A DNA stretch of 64,000 bases from Streptomyces gelaticus (GCF_014649535.1 NZ_BMTF01000012.1:29401-93400); one strand, 5' to 3'; shown: positions 1-9,525, counted from the first letter of the stretch. Translations and numbers: made by a program. Notes: generated by a model from the sequence alone, not told the origin.

Positions 1-1
1 G

Positions 2-1246
2 GTCGGCGTGATCAACACGCACTTCCACGCGGACTTCGTCGCCGGCCACCTGGAGATGGCGGATGCGACCGGCGCCTGGATCGGCTACGGCCGCCGGGCC
101 GAGACCGAGTACCCCATCCGCAAGCTCGCCGAGGGCGAGCGGATCTCCCTCGGCGACGTCACCCTGGAGATCCTGGAGACGCCGGGGCACACTCCCGAGT
201 CCATCAGCGTCCTCGTGTACGAACACGCCGACGACACCGACCCGTACGGCGTCCTCACCGGTGACGCGCTGTTCATCGGCGACGTCGGCCGCCCCGATCT
301 GCTCGCCTCGATCGGCGTCACCGCCGAGGAGCTCGGCGCGATGCTGCACGACAGCGTCCAGAACAAGCTGATGGGCCTTGCCGACGAGGTCCGTGTCTTC
401 CCCGCACACGGCGCCGGCTCCGCCTGCGGCAAGAACCTCTCGACCGAGAAGCAGTCGACCATCGGCGAGCAGCGCGCCACCAACTACGCGTGCGCGCCGA
501 TGAGCCGCGAGGAGTTCGTCGCGCTCGTCACCGCCGGCCAGTCCGCCGCGCCCGGCTACTTCGCCTACGACGCCGAACTGAACCGCAAGGACCGCGCCCG
601 GTACGGAGCGACGACGGCCCCCCGGCCGCTGACGCTCGCCGAGTTCACCGGGCTGCGTGCCGCCGGAGCGGTCGTCGTGGACGCACGCGACCCGCAGGAG
701 TTCGCGGTCGGACACCTGCGTGGCGCGGTGAACGTGCCCGCCGACGGGCGGTTCGCCGAACAGGCCGGCACCGTGCTCGACCCGGCCGACGAGCTGGTCG
801 TCATGGCACCGCAGAACCGGGAGGAGGAGGTCGTCACCCGCCTGGCCCGGATCGGCTTCGACCGCGCCGTCGGCTACCTGCGCAACCCCGAGGACGGCCT
901 GGAGGCGTTGGCCGACGAAGTCACCCCCGCGAGCCGTGTGACCGCCGCCCACCTGCGCACCGCCCTCGCCGGCGACAACCCTCCCGTCGTCGTGGATGTC
1001 CGCACCTGCGGCGAGCGCGAGGCGAACGGCTTCATCGACTCCGCCCTGCACATCCCCCTGAGCGAACTGCCCGCCCGCAGCGGCGAACTGCCCGCCGACC
1101 GGCCCCTCGTCCTGCACTGCGCCGGCGGCCACCGCTCCTCCATCGCGGCCAGCCTGCTGCGCCACCGAGGCTTCCGGGACGTCTCCGACCTCCTCGGCGG
1201 ACACGCCGCCTGGGCCCTTACAGCCTCCGAGCCCGTCACGGCCTGA
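2..1246 (+). CDS. Persulfide dioxygenase-rhodanese fusion (CstB-like), 5' end outside window
   Basis: Metallo-beta-lactamase-fold hydrolase fused to two rhodanese domains. The reading frame is open to base 2, and the first residues already form the metal motif THFHAD, so the true start lies upstream. Later metal-site residues include the H of TPGHT and the D of GDALF. The first rhodanese domain (about residues 215-290 of the visible part) has no catalytic Cys where one is expected (MAPQNRE). The second keeps it (LHCAGGHRSS). This order (MBL, inactive rhodanese, active rhodanese) is that of the CstB family, which oxidises glutathione or low-molecular-weight persulfides and releases sulfite or thiosulfate. 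A rhodanese-membrane gene and a TauE remnant follow, which fits sulfide detoxification. The family call is firm; the exact substrate is inferred. Confidence 0.88.
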   Translation, partial: VGVINTHFHADFVAGHLEMADATGAWIGYGRRAETEYPIRKLAEGERISLGDVTLEILETPGHTPESISVLVYEHADDTDPYGVLTGDALFIGDVGRPDLLASIGVTAEELGAMLHDSVQNKLMGLADEVRVFPAHGAGSACGKNLSTEKQSTIGEQRATNYACAPMSREEFVALVTAGQSAAPGYFAYDAELNRKDRARYGATTAPRPLTLAEFTGLRAAGAVVVDARDPQEFAVGHLRGAVNVPADGRFAEQAGTVLDPADELVVMAPQNREEEVVTRLARIGFDRAVGYLRNPEDGLEALADEVTPASRVTAAHLRTALAGDNPPVVVDVRTCGEREANGFIDSALHIPLSELPARSGELPADRPLVLHCAGGHRSSIAASLLRHRGFRDVSDLLGGHAAWALTASEPVTA

Positions 1247-1313
1247 CCTGCATCCCCACTCCCCCCGGGGCCCCGCAACCTGCAAGGCCCCCTCACACCT
1301 CCACACATCCGCT

Positions 1314-1335
1314 CATATATCCCTCCAGGTATATG
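1314..1335. promoter_or_regulatory. Imperfect inverted repeat upstream of the rhodanese gene
   Basis: The arms CATATA and TATATG flank a 10-bp centre that begins TCC and ends AGG. The half-site reads roughly ATAYCC/GGTAT, which resembles operators of the CsoR/CstR family that control persulfide-detoxification genes. It lies 26 bp before the GTG of the membrane rhodanese. The similarity is by eye only, and no CstR gene is visible in the window. Confidence 0.35.
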
Positions 1336-1360
1336 CGAGCGGCCGGAAAGGGAACCCCCT

Positions 1361-1945
1361 GTGAGCACCACTCCCGCACCCACCCACTCCCTCAGCCCGA
1401 CCGTGCTGCACCGACTCGTCCAGGAAGGGCGGGCACCGCGCCTGCTCGACGTGCGCACGCCCGCTGAATTCCGTACGGCTCACATCCCGGGCTCGTGCAA
1501 CGTGCCCCTGGCCACGCTGCGCGAGCACCGGGCCGAGCTCCTGGCCCACCTCGACGAGGACGTCGTACTCGTCTGCCGCTCCGGGACCCGTGCCGCCCAG
1601 GCCGAGAAGATCCTGGCCGACGCCGGGCTGCCGAACCTCCGCGTCCTCGAGGGCGGCATCGTCGCCTGGGAGACGGCCGGCGCGCCCGTGAACCGTGGGC
1701 CCGAGCGATGGGACATGGAGCGCCAGGTCCGGCTCGTGGCCGGCTCGGTCGTCCTGACGACCGGTCTCGTCGGCGTGTTCGTGCCGGGCGTGCACCTGAT
1801 CGGCACGGCGATCGGCGCCGGCCTGATGTACGCGGCCGTCAGTAATTCCTGTGCCATGGGCGTCATGCTGTCCAAGCTGCCGTACAACCGCGGGCCGCGC
1901 CCCGACATCCGCAGGGTGATCGCAGACCTGCAGAGCCCCCGGTGA
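1361..1945 (+). CDS. Rhodanese with two C-terminal membrane segments (DUF2892-like)
   Basis: Protein of 194 aa. The N-terminal rhodanese domain (about residues 10-115) carries LLDVRTPAEF and the active-site loop VCRSGTRA with its Cys. Residues about 125-170 form two hydrophobic segments (LVAGSVVLTTGLVGVFVPG and an alanine-rich second one), as in YgaP-type membrane rhodaneses. The GTG start follows AAAGGGAA at good spacing. It sits 114 bp after the CstB-like gene and probably works on the same sulfane-sulfur pool, receiving sulfur on the cytoplasmic face of the membrane. Confidence 0.85.
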   Translation: MSTTPAPTHSLSPTVLHRLVQEGRAPRLLDVRTPAEFRTAHIPGSCNVPLATLREHRAELLAHLDEDVVLVCRSGTRAAQAEKILADAGLPNLRVLEGGIVAWETAGAPVNRGPERWDMERQVRLVAGSVVLTTGLVGVFVPGVHLIGTAIGAGLMYAAVSNSCAMGVMLSKLPYNRGPRPDIRRVIADLQSPR

Positions 1946-2087
1946 CCTCCTGGTCGTCGCGGCTTCCCTCCTCATCGGCGCCGGTCTCGGCGTGCTCCGG
2001 GGCGGCTCGGTCCGGACGGCGTTGATCCTGGTCCACGCGGCCGGACAGGACACCGAGGAGGCGATCGCCACCTCCCTGTCCGGCGTC
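1941..2087 (+). pseudogene. Remnant of the N-terminus of a TauE/SafE-type sulfite/sulfonate exporter
   Basis: A frame overlapping the rhodanese stop codon encodes a hydrophobic stretch (LLVVAASLLIGAGLGVLRG), then VRTALILVHAAGQDTEEA and ATSL. This matches the start of TauE/SafE permeases, with their glycine-rich first helix followed by LGQDPxxAxxTSL. The similarity stops after about 49 residues and the rest of the roughly 250-residue permease is absent. No good start codon is present. TauE genes normally accompany cst-type persulfide operons, so this is likely a decayed operon member. The call is by recognition of a short pattern. Confidence 0.55.
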
Positions 2088-2196
2088 CGGCCCCATACGG
2101 ACCGCTCCCCTTGTGTGGTCCACGCACATCCCCTCCCCGGTCGCCCGTTACCTAGCGTGTGCGTCGCATCGGCATCGTGGCCAAGGAGGCAGGGAC

Positions 2197-3486
2197 ATGT
2201 GGAAAAGACGGAGCGCTGGGCGCCGGTGGCGGCTGCTGCCCGCCCTGCTCCTGGCAGTGGTGGCCGGGCCGGCGGCCACCGGCGGAAGCGCCGCGGCCGC
2301 CGAACCACCCGCGTACCTCACCCTGGAGGCGAGCTACGGAGACGGCACCGTCACCAACGGCTGGGAGCGTGTCGACCGCTATCTCGACACCACCAGCGGC
2401 TTCCGCACCGAGGGCTATCCCTCGGACGGCCGAGGTGACCAGGACGGCAAGCGAGTCACCTACTTCGGTGGCGTCTCCCGCCCGTCCTCGGGCCGCTTCC
2501 TCCTCTACTCCGCCCCCGGCTGGAACACCGGCTCCCGCACCACGCCCGTCCTCCTCGTCCACGGCGCGAACGACACCGCGGACCGCGCCTGGGCCAACCC
2601 GGGCGAGTCGGGCGGCTACGGCTGCGGAGCCCTGTCCTGCCCGTCCACCGGGCTGATGCAGTCCCTGTCCGCACGCGGCCACCGCGTCTTCGCCGTCGGC
2701 TTCGCGCACAAGCAGGGCGACAACCTGATGCAGGCGCAGATCGTCGGCGACGCCATCGCCGTCATCAAGGCGAAGCTGGGCGTGAGCAAGGTCGATCTGG
2801 TCGGCTGGAGCAAGGGCGAGATGTCGACCCGCGCGTATGTGTCGTCCGTGAAGCCGAGCTGGGGGCGGGCGTACGCCGGCGACGTACGGAAGCTGATCAC
2901 ACTGGGCGGTCCGAACGGCGGCTACGACTACCCGTACGCCCACGGCTGGGCCCACGACTTCTCCGTCTGGCCCGAGTGCGGCGGAAAGATCAACGCCCCC
3001 TCCCCGCACTCCCACATGACCTGCTACGGCCAGTACACCGCGCACCCCGAGTTCTCGATGACACCCTCCGGCGGATACGACAACTATCCCGGCCAGCGCC
3101 AGATGCTGGCACGCTGGGACGGCACGTACGGAGTCGACGGCGCCGCACAGGACTGGTACACGACCTACTACGGCGGCCAGGGCTTCTACACCGCGGGCGG
3201 CGGCATCCAGGCAGCCATCGACGCCGGATCGCTGATCGCACCGCTGCACAGCGCCGGAGTACCCGCCTCCGTCAGCACGTATCTGCTGGCCGGCGGATCC
3301 GCCGATGTCGTCGGTATCTTCAACGAGAACCGCGGACCCAGCGACGGCGTCGTCTTCATCTCCAGCGCGCTCGACACCACCGGCATCCCCACGGTCGGCG
3401 GCAAGGCCACCATCGCGACCGCCAACCACCTCGAGCTGGGCTGGCACAGCGCGGCCACCTCCCAAGTCGCCACCTGGCTCTCCTGA
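2197..3486 (+). CDS. Secreted alpha/beta hydrolase (lipase/esterase-like)
   Basis: Protein of 429 aa with a signal peptide: MWKRRSAGRRW, then a hydrophobic stretch ending in GGSAAAAE. The start was chosen at 2197 because AAGGAGG lies just upstream. The mature part has an alpha/beta-hydrolase fold: VLLVHGAND (oxyanion-hole region), the nucleophile elbow GWSKGE, and a late His in TANHLELG. Several cysteines (GCGALSC, EC..., MTC) suggest disulfides in an exported enzyme. It is probably an extracellular lipase or esterase of the triacylglycerol-lipase-like group. It lies 10 bp before another hydrolase and is probably co-transcribed with it. The substrate is not predictable. Confidence 0.8.
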   Translation: MWKRRSAGRRWRLLPALLLAVVAGPAATGGSAAAAEPPAYLTLEASYGDGTVTNGWERVDRYLDTTSGFRTEGYPSDGRGDQDGKRVTYFGGVSRPSSGRFLLYSAPGWNTGSRTTPVLLVHGANDTADRAWANPGESGGYGCGALSCPSTGLMQSLSARGHRVFAVGFAHKQGDNLMQAQIVGDAIAVIKAKLGVSKVDLVGWSKGEMSTRAYVSSVKPSWGRAYAGDVRKLITLGGPNGGYDYPYAHGWAHDFSVWPECGGKINAPSPHSHMTCYGQYTAHPEFSMTPSGGYDNYPGQRQMLARWDGTYGVDGAAQDWYTTYYGGQGFYTAGGGIQAAIDAGSLIAPLHSAGVPASVSTYLLAGGSADVVGIFNENRGPSDGVVFISSALDTTGIPTVGGKATIATANHLELGWHSAATSQVATWLS

Positions 3487-3496
3487 AGGACCCGAC

Positions 3497-4522
3497 ATGG
3501 CCTCACTCCGCACCCGCCGCGTCTCCACCGACCGGCTGACCGCCCAGATCCTCGAGGTCCGGGACGAGGGCGAACCGGTCGTCTTCGTCCACGGCAACGT
3601 CTCCTCCTCCGCCTTCTGGCGCACCGCCCTGCTCGCCCTCCCGCAGCGCTACCGCCCCATCGCCGTGGACCTGCGCGGCTTCGGCGGCACGGACCCGCTG
3701 CCGGTCGACGCGACACGCGGACTGCTCGACTACACCGATGACCTCACCGCGCTGCTCGCCGCCCTCGAAGTCGACCGGGCACACCTGGTGGGCTGGTCCA
3801 TGGGTGGAGGAGTGGTCATGCAGTACCTGCGCGACCACCCGGCCGCCGTGCGTTCACTGACCCTGGTCAACCCCGTCTCCCCGTACGGCTTCGGCGGTAC
3901 GCACGGGCCGGACGGCACCCTCAACTCCCCCGACGGGGCCGGCTCGGGCGGCGGCACGGCCAATCCCGAGTTCGTCCAGCTGCTCGCCAAGGGCGACCGC
4001 GGCGAGGATTCGCCGCTCTCGCCCCGCAGCGTCCTGGCCACCTGCTACGTCAAGCCGCCGATGCGCCCCGAGCACGAGGACGAGTACGTCGAGTCCATGC
4101 TCACCACACGGACCGGTGACGACCACTACCCGGGCGACAGCACGCCGTCCTCCGCCTGGCCGGGGATCGCGCCGGGCACCCGCGGGGTGCTCAACTGCCT
4201 TGCGCCGACGTACTTCCGCATCGGCGACCTGCACACGATCGATCCCAAGCCGCCGGTGCTGTGGGTACGCGGCGAGGACGACGTCATCGTCTCCGACACC
4301 TCGATGTTCGACCTGGCCCACCTGGGCGCGATCGGCGCGGTGCCGGACTGGGACGGGACCCCCGCCCAGCCGATGGTGGCACAGACCCGTCATGTTCTGG
4401 ACCGGTACGCGGCGGCCGGCGGCTCGGTACGAGAGGTGGCCGTGTCCGGAGCGGGGCATTCGGTACACCTGGAACGCCCCGAGGAGTTCAGCGCAGCGCT
4501 GTTGGGGATCCTGTCCGCATAA
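3497..4522 (+). CDS. Cytoplasmic alpha/beta-fold hydrolase
   Basis: Protein of 341 aa without a signal peptide. It has VVFVHGNVSSS (oxyanion hole), the nucleophile elbow GWSMGG, an acid candidate in RGEDDVIV and the catalytic His in GAGHSVHLE. A glycine-rich insert after the elbow (SPYGFGG... GAGSGGG) and a cap of about 100 residues precede the C-terminal core. The ATG at 3497 follows GAAGGA. With the upstream secreted lipase-like gene it may form a two-gene unit. The substrate is unknown; haloalkane dehalogenase- and epoxide-hydrolase-like relatives share this layout. Confidence 0.82.
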   Translation: MASLRTRRVSTDRLTAQILEVRDEGEPVVFVHGNVSSSAFWRTALLALPQRYRPIAVDLRGFGGTDPLPVDATRGLLDYTDDLTALLAALEVDRAHLVGWSMGGGVVMQYLRDHPAAVRSLTLVNPVSPYGFGGTHGPDGTLNSPDGAGSGGGTANPEFVQLLAKGDRGEDSPLSPRSVLATCYVKPPMRPEHEDEYVESMLTTRTGDDHYPGDSTPSSAWPGIAPGTRGVLNCLAPTYFRIGDLHTIDPKPPVLWVRGEDDVIVSDTSMFDLAHLGAIGAVPDWDGTPAQPMVAQTRHVLDRYAAAGGSVREVAVSGAGHSVHLERPEEFSAALLGILSA

Positions 4523-4647
4523 CAGTGCATACCACGCGTCCGGGCGCCGTCCGCAACCGTCGGCCCCGGGCGGGGTGGCGCCCTTCCTGGGCCTTCCCGT
4601 ACGCCGCGCAGACCTGCTCGGGCTCATACGTGCAGGCCTGCGCGGGC

Positions 4648-7600
4648 TCATGCAACGCCTCGCCAGGCGTCGGCCCCGAAGGTGCCTTTGATGTCGGAGG
4701 CGATGGTCGTGGGGTCCACCGTGGCCCGGAGGGCGTAGACGGTGGTCTTGCGTGCACCGCGGACACTGAGATGTACGGGACTGTCGCCCGGATGGGCCGC
4801 GAGGATTCGCTTGAGCTCTTCGACGGACTGTTCGGTGACGCGGTGCAGGGGGAGCACGAGCCGCACAGGTGACCTGCCACCGTTTTCGGCAGAGGAGATG
4901 TCGAGGACGGAGAGTTCGCGGCCGAACATGTTCACCGTCCCGTCGCGGTCTTCGGTCCTGCCCCTGACAGAGACGACATTGTCCTCGGCCAGCGCGTGCT
5001 GCACGAGTTGGTAGGCGGCAGGGAAGAAGAGGACCTCGATGCCGGCATGACGGTCCGCGAGGGTCACGACGGCCCAGTGCTTGCCCTGTTTGGTCATCTT
5101 GAGCTGGATATCGGTGATCAGTCCGGACAACTGCACGTCCCCGGTGGTGCGGCCCGAGGCGAGCAGTTCGGCGATGGTGCAGTCCCGCGCCCTGGCCAGG
5201 ATGTGCTCGGCACCGTCCAGCGGGTGGGCCGAGACGTAGAGGCCGAGCATTTCGCGCTCGGTCGCGAGGAGTTGTCTGCGGGGCCACTCTGCTGCGTCGA
5301 CGGGAAAGTCGAGGCCGAAGGCGAGTTCGTCGCTTCCTGCATCGGTGAAGCCTGTGAAGAGATCGTCCTGTCCGAAGCTCGCCGCCTTCTTCACCGGAAT
5401 GATCGCGTCGATGGCGTCCTCGTGGATGGCGGCGAGCCCCTTGCGCGAGTGCTTCAGGGAGTCGAAGGCGCCGGCCTTGATCAGGGAGTCCACAGCTCGT
5501 TTGTTCAGCGCGGGCAGGTCGGCCTTGTCGAGGAAGTCGGAGAAAGAAGCGAACTTCCCCTTTCGGCGGCGCGCGTCGATGATTGCCTCGATGACGTTGT
5601 CACCGACATTGCGTACGGACTTCAGCCCGAACCGTACGTCCTCGCCGACGGCGGTGAACTCGGATGCGGACTCGTTCACGTCGGGCTGGAGAACGCGGAC
5701 GTGGTTCTGGCGGGCGTCGGCCAGGTAGACCGCGGCCTTGTCCTTGTCGTCGCCGACCGAGGTGAGCAGGGCGGCCATGTACTCGGCCGGGTAGTTGGCC
5801 TTGAGGTAGGCGGTCCAGTACGAGACGAGGCCGTAGCCGGCGGTGTGCGACTTGTTGAACGCGTATCCGGAGAAGGGGAGCATGACGTCCCACAGGGCCT
5901 TGATGGCTTCCTCGCCGTACCCGTTGCGAAGCATGCCGTCGTGGAACTTCTCCCACTCCGCCGCCAGCACCTCCGGCTTCTTCTTGCCCATCGCGCGGCG
6001 CAGGAGGTCGGCGCCGCCGAGGGTGTATCCGGCGAGTTCCCGGGCGATGGCCATGATCTGCTCCTGGTAGACGAGCAGGTGGAAGGTGTTGCCGAGGATC
6101 GGCTCCAGGGCGTCGCGCAGCTCGGGGTGGATCGGGGTGATCTCCTGGCGGCCGGTCTTGCGGTGTGCGTAGTCGGTGTGCGCGTTGGCCGCCATGGGGC
6201 CGGGCCGGTAGAGGGCGTTGACCGCGGCGATGTCCTCGAACCGGGTGGGTTCCATCTGCTTCAGCAGGACCCGCATGCCGCCTCCGTCGAGCTGGAAGAC
6301 ACCGAAGGTGTTGCCCTCGGCCAGCAGCCGGTACGTCTTGGCGTCGTCCAGGGGAATCACGACGGTGGACGGGTCGCCGTCCTGAGGATCCACGGTGGCC
6401 AGGCTTATGCCCCGGTTCTCGCGGATGTTCTCGATGGCCTGATCGATGACCCCCAGGTTCCGCAGCCCGAGGAAGTCCATCTTGATCAGGCCCATGGCCT
6501 CGCAGGAGGGGTAGTCGAAGCCGGTGATCTTCACGCCGTCCGATGCGCGCATGTGCAGCGGGATGCGGTCGGTGAGCTTCGTCCTGGACAGGATCACCGC
6601 CGCGGCGTGCACGCCGGTGCCCCGGGTGAGGCCCTCCACTCCACGGGCGGTGTCGATGACCCGTTTCACGTCCGGTTCGCTCTCGTACATCCGCCGGATC
6701 TCGCCGGCCTCGCCGTACCGCTCGTGGGAGGAGTCGAAGACGGCGGCCAGAGGGGCGGGCTTGCCGTTCTGGTCCGGCGGGAGGGCCTTGGTGATCCGCT
6801 CCCCATGGGCGTAGGGATATCCAAGGATGCGCGACGAGTCCTTGATCGCGTTCTTGGCCTTGATCCTGCCGAACGTGTTCACCATGGCGGTGTACTCCCC
6901 GCCGTACTTCTCGGTGACGTACTGGACCATCCGGTCGCGCTGACGGTCGTCGAAGTCGAGGTCGACGTCCGGCGGGTTGATGCGCTCGGGGTTCAGGAAA
7001 CGCTCGAACAGCAGGCCGTGTTCCAGAGGGCACAGCTCGGTGATGCGGGTGGCGTAGGCGACGATCGAGCCGGTGCACGAGCCCCGGCCCGGACCGAGGG
7101 GGATCTTGTTGTTCCGGGCGTGGCGGCAGATGTCCGCGACGACGAGGAAGTAGGAGCTGAACCCCATGGGGCCGATGACCTTCATCTCGGTCTCGAAGCG
7201 CTCCAGCACGTGCTGGGGGATCGGGTCCCCGTAGCGCATCGCCAAACCCTTCAGGGTTTCCTTGCGGAGCCACGACTCCTGGGTCACGCCTTCGGGCACG
7301 TCCGGGAACTGCGGCATCTCGTCGACGTGGTCGAAGACACCGGCGTAGGACTCGATGCGCTCGGCGATCAGCAGTGTGTTGTCGCAGGCTTCCGGCAGTT
7401 CCGAGAACAGGCGGCGCATTTCTGCGGCGCTCCTGAGGTAGTAGCCGGAACCGTTGAAACGGAAGCGGCCCGGGTCGTTCTTGTTCTTCCCGACACCGAT
7501 GCACAGCAGGCTGTCGTGGGCATCGGCCTGGTCTTCGGTGACGTAGTGCGCGTCATTGGTGGCCAGGAGGGGGATGCGCAGTTCCTTGGCCAGGCGCAGC

Positions 7601-8244
7601 AGGCCCTCACGGACGTCACGCTCGATGTCCAGGCCGTGGTCCATCAGCTCCAGGAAGTAGTGCTCGCGGCCGAAGATTTCCTGGTAGGCCGTGGCGGTGG
7701 CTTTCGCCTCGTCGTACTGGTCCAGACGCAGACGGGTCTGGATCTCGCCGGACGGACAGCCTGTGGTGGCGATGATGCCGTCCGGCCGCTCGGCGATCAG
7801 CTCCCGGTCCATGCGCGGTTTGCCGGCCGGGAACTGACCTTCGTAGCTGGCCTGCGTGCTCAGCCACAGCAGGTTCCGCAACCCCTGGGCGTTCCGCGCC
7901 CACATGGTCATATGGGTGAAGCGACCACCACCGGAGACGTCCTTCGACGCCTCGCCGTCCTCGCTCATGGCCCGACGGCCCCCCGGCCCCCAGAACTCCT
8001 GCTTCCGGGAGAACCGAGAGGAAGGCGCCACATAGGCCTCGATGCCGATGATCGGCCTGATCCCCTCGAAGCCCTTCGCGACCTCGGCGAACTCGTAGGC
8101 GCCGAACATGTTGCCGTGATCGCTCATGGCAATCGCGGGCATCTTCTGCCGGGCCACCTCGCCGAACATGGGCTTCAGCTTCTGCGCCCCGTCGAGCATC
8201 GAGTATTCGGTGTGATTGTGCAGGTGAACGAAGGAATCCGGCAC
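4648..8244 (-). CDS. dnaE: DNA polymerase III subunit alpha (DnaE family)
   Basis: Replicative C-family DNA polymerase of 1198 aa, a normal full length. The N-terminal PHP domain begins VHLHNHTEYSMLDG and includes SDHGN. The palm carries the catalytic triad region GPGRGSCTGS and PDVDLDFDD. HhH and OB-fold regions follow (SGLITDIQ, WAVVTLADR). The GTG start is supported by GGAGG at 9 nt. The gene stands alone, with no imuA/imuB-like neighbours, and is flanked by accessory genes, so it could be a paralogue of the main replicative copy. The error-prone DnaE2 type usually sits beside imuB and is shorter, so I favour DnaE1-type. The polymerase identity is certain; which copy it is stays open. Confidence 0.93.
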   Translation of the reverse strand: MPDSFVHLHNHTEYSMLDGAQKLKPMFGEVARQKMPAIAMSDHGNMFGAYEFAEVAKGFEGIRPIIGIEAYVAPSSRFSRKQEFWGPGGRRAMSEDGEASKDVSGGGRFTHMTMWARNAQGLRNLLWLSTQASYEGQFPAGKPRMDRELIAERPDGIIATTGCPSGEIQTRLRLDQYDEAKATATAYQEIFGREHYFLELMDHGLDIERDVREGLLRLAKELRIPLLATNDAHYVTEDQADAHDSLLCIGVGKNKNDPGRFRFNGSGYYLRSAAEMRRLFSELPEACDNTLLIAERIESYAGVFDHVDEMPQFPDVPEGVTQESWLRKETLKGLAMRYGDPIPQHVLERFETEMKVIGPMGFSSYFLVVADICRHARNNKIPLGPGRGSCTGSIVAYATRITELCPLEHGLLFERFLNPERINPPDVDLDFDDRQRDRMVQYVTEKYGGEYTAMVNTFGRIKAKNAIKDSSRILGYPYAHGERITKALPPDQNGKPAPLAAVFDSSHERYGEAGEIRRMYESEPDVKRVIDTARGVEGLTRGTGVHAAAVILSRTKLTDRIPLHMRASDGVKITGFDYPSCEAMGLIKMDFLGLRNLGVIDQAIENIRENRGISLATVDPQDGDPSTVVIPLDDAKTYRLLAEGNTFGVFQLDGGGMRVLLKQMEPTRFEDIAAVNALYRPGPMAANAHTDYAHRKTGRQEITPIHPELRDALEPILGNTFHLLVYQEQIMAIARELAGYTLGGADLLRRAMGKKKPEVLAAEWEKFHDGMLRNGYGEEAIKALWDVMLPFSGYAFNKSHTAGYGLVSYWTAYLKANYPAEYMAALLTSVGDDKDKAAVYLADARQNHVRVLQPDVNESASEFTAVGEDVRFGLKSVRNVGDNVIEAIIDARRRKGKFASFSDFLDKADLPALNKRAVDSLIKAGAFDSLKHSRKGLAAIHEDAIDAIIPVKKAASFGQDDLFTGFTDAGSDELAFGLDFPVDAAEWPRRQLLATEREMLGLYVSAHPLDGAEHILARARDCTIAELLASGRTTGDVQLSGLITDIQLKMTKQGKHWAVVTLADRHAGIEVLFFPAAYQLVQHALAEDNVVSVRGRTEDRDGTVNMFGRELSVLDISSAENGGRSPVRLVLPLHRVTEQSVEELKRILAAHPGDSPVHLSVRGARKTTVYALRATVDPTTIASDIKGTFGADAWRGVA

Positions 8245-8582
8245 GTGTGGGTCGCCTCCGGGGTGAAGAGGAAGCCCCGTCCGGCCAGAGGCGCGAGGGG
8301 GCCTTGTCGGTGGCCGACCGCACCCGCATCAGCAGATGGGTGACGGCTCGGCCGGTCGCGGTGCGGTCGCGTCGACGGGCCGGCCAAGGGTCGAACCACC
8401 CGTGCGCACGATCGGTCCGAGCCCTTCAAATGCAGGCCCAGCAGCCACCCGGCTGTCGGGCAGCACTCCTCCTGCCGCGCTGCTTGCGAAACCGCATATT
8501 GACCAGAGACATCAAAGCGAGCATGGCGTACTGGAATCAAACAACCATTTCACCAGGCAGACTCAACGATTGGTTGTCCAAC
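8245..8582. other. Intergenic region between dnaE and a LysR gene
   Basis: About 340 bp between divergent genes. It holds the dnaE ribosome site next to its GTG. Otherwise it has no convincing ORF, RNA gene or strong hairpin. The right third is AT-richer than its surroundings (positions 8495-8590), consistent with promoters. TTGG and CCAA at 8569-8580 form a short inverted repeat just upstream of the LysR -10 element. Confidence 0.4.
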
Positions 8583-8588
8583 TAGGAT
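8583..8588 (+). promoter_or_regulatory. -10 element (TAGGAT) of a leaderless LysR transcript
   Basis: TAGGAT fits the actinobacterial TANNNT -10 consensus. It ends 7 nt before the GTG at 8596 and no Shine-Dalgarno sequence is present, so transcription probably starts at the start codon. Confidence 0.5.
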
Positions 8589-8595
8589 TACCGGT

Positions 8596-9525
8596 GTGGA
8601 CCTCATCGCCGTGCGCACCTTCGTCACCGCCGTGGACGCGGGACAGTTCCAAGAAGCCGCCGCCAACTTGTCGATCACACCGCAGGCCGTCTCCAAGCGC
8701 ATCGCCGTGCTGGAGAAGGACCTCGGTGTGCAACTGTTCAGCCGTACGGCCCGCGGAGCCCGGCTGACCATCGACGGGCAGGCGTTCCTGCCTTACGCCC
8801 GGGCTCTTCTCCAAGCCGAGGAACGGGCAGCCGCTTCCGTGCGGCCAGGGCGCCGGGCGTTGCGCGTCGACGTGATCGGCCGTCGGCTCTCACTGGCGGG
8901 TCTGCTGCGCGACTTCCACCGCGCGTATCCCGAGACCGATCTTGATGTCGTGACCCTCTTCGACTGCGACACGGCCATCGCCGCGGTCCGGTCCGGAGCG
9001 ATCGACGCGACCTTCCGCGCCGTGACCATGCCGGGCCGGCAGCTCCCCGACGGTATCGAGGCCACTCCGGTCTTCGACGAACCGCTGCACCTGTTCACCG
9101 GGCCGGCCCACGAGTTCGCGGCCGCCCGCGCGATCGCTCCCGCCCAGCTCGCCGGGTGCCGGATCTGGATGCCCGGCAACATGCCTGGCACCGAGTGGGC
9201 CGCCTACTACGACGAACTCGCCGCCGCATTCGGTCTCACCATCGACCCGGTCGGCCCCGACTTCGGTATCGAGCCCCTCCTCGACACGATCGCGGGCTCC
9301 TCGACATTGGCGACCTTCGTCAGCGAGCAGACTCCCCTGGTCTGGCCCGCCGGCCACGACCTGCGGCGCATCCCCCTGCACGACCCGACCCCGGTCTACC
9401 CGCACTCACTGATCTGGCGCACCGACAATCCGCACCCCGCCCTCACCGCACTGCGAAACCACCTCACCTCTGCCTACCCCGGCCGCCCCGACAGCGGCAT
9501 CTGGACTCCGAAGTGGGCCTGGTGA
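8596..9525 (+). CDS. LysR-family transcriptional regulator
   Basis: Protein of 309 aa. The N-terminal winged helix-turn-helix (residues 1-60) contains FVTAVDAGQFQEAAANL and TPQAVSKRIAVLEKDLGVQLF, the standard LysR signature. A substrate-binding domain of two Rossmann-like lobes follows (about 85-290). The gene lies divergent from dnaE. No obvious metabolic target gene is adjacent, so its regulon is unknown. The GTG start is set by the LysR N-terminal pattern and by the leaderless promoter just upstream. Confidence 0.9.
   Translation: MDLIAVRTFVTAVDAGQFQEAAANLSITPQAVSKRIAVLEKDLGVQLFSRTARGARLTIDGQAFLPYARALLQAEERAAASVRPGRRALRVDVIGRRLSLAGLLRDFHRAYPETDLDVVTLFDCDTAIAAVRSGAIDATFRAVTMPGRQLPDGIEATPVFDEPLHLFTGPAHEFAAARAIAPAQLAGCRIWMPGNMPGTEWAAYYDELAAAFGLTIDPVGPDFGIEPLLDTIAGSSTLATFVSEQTPLVWPAGHDLRRIPLHDPTPVYPHSLIWRTDNPHPALTALRNHLTSAYPGRPDSGIWTPKWAW

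Noticed and set aside
4996..8343. 1115-aa open frame on the plus strand
   Set aside because: It is antisense to dnaE, whose motifs are unambiguous; its translation is low-complexity Gly/Val/Arg, typical of a mirrored high-GC gene.
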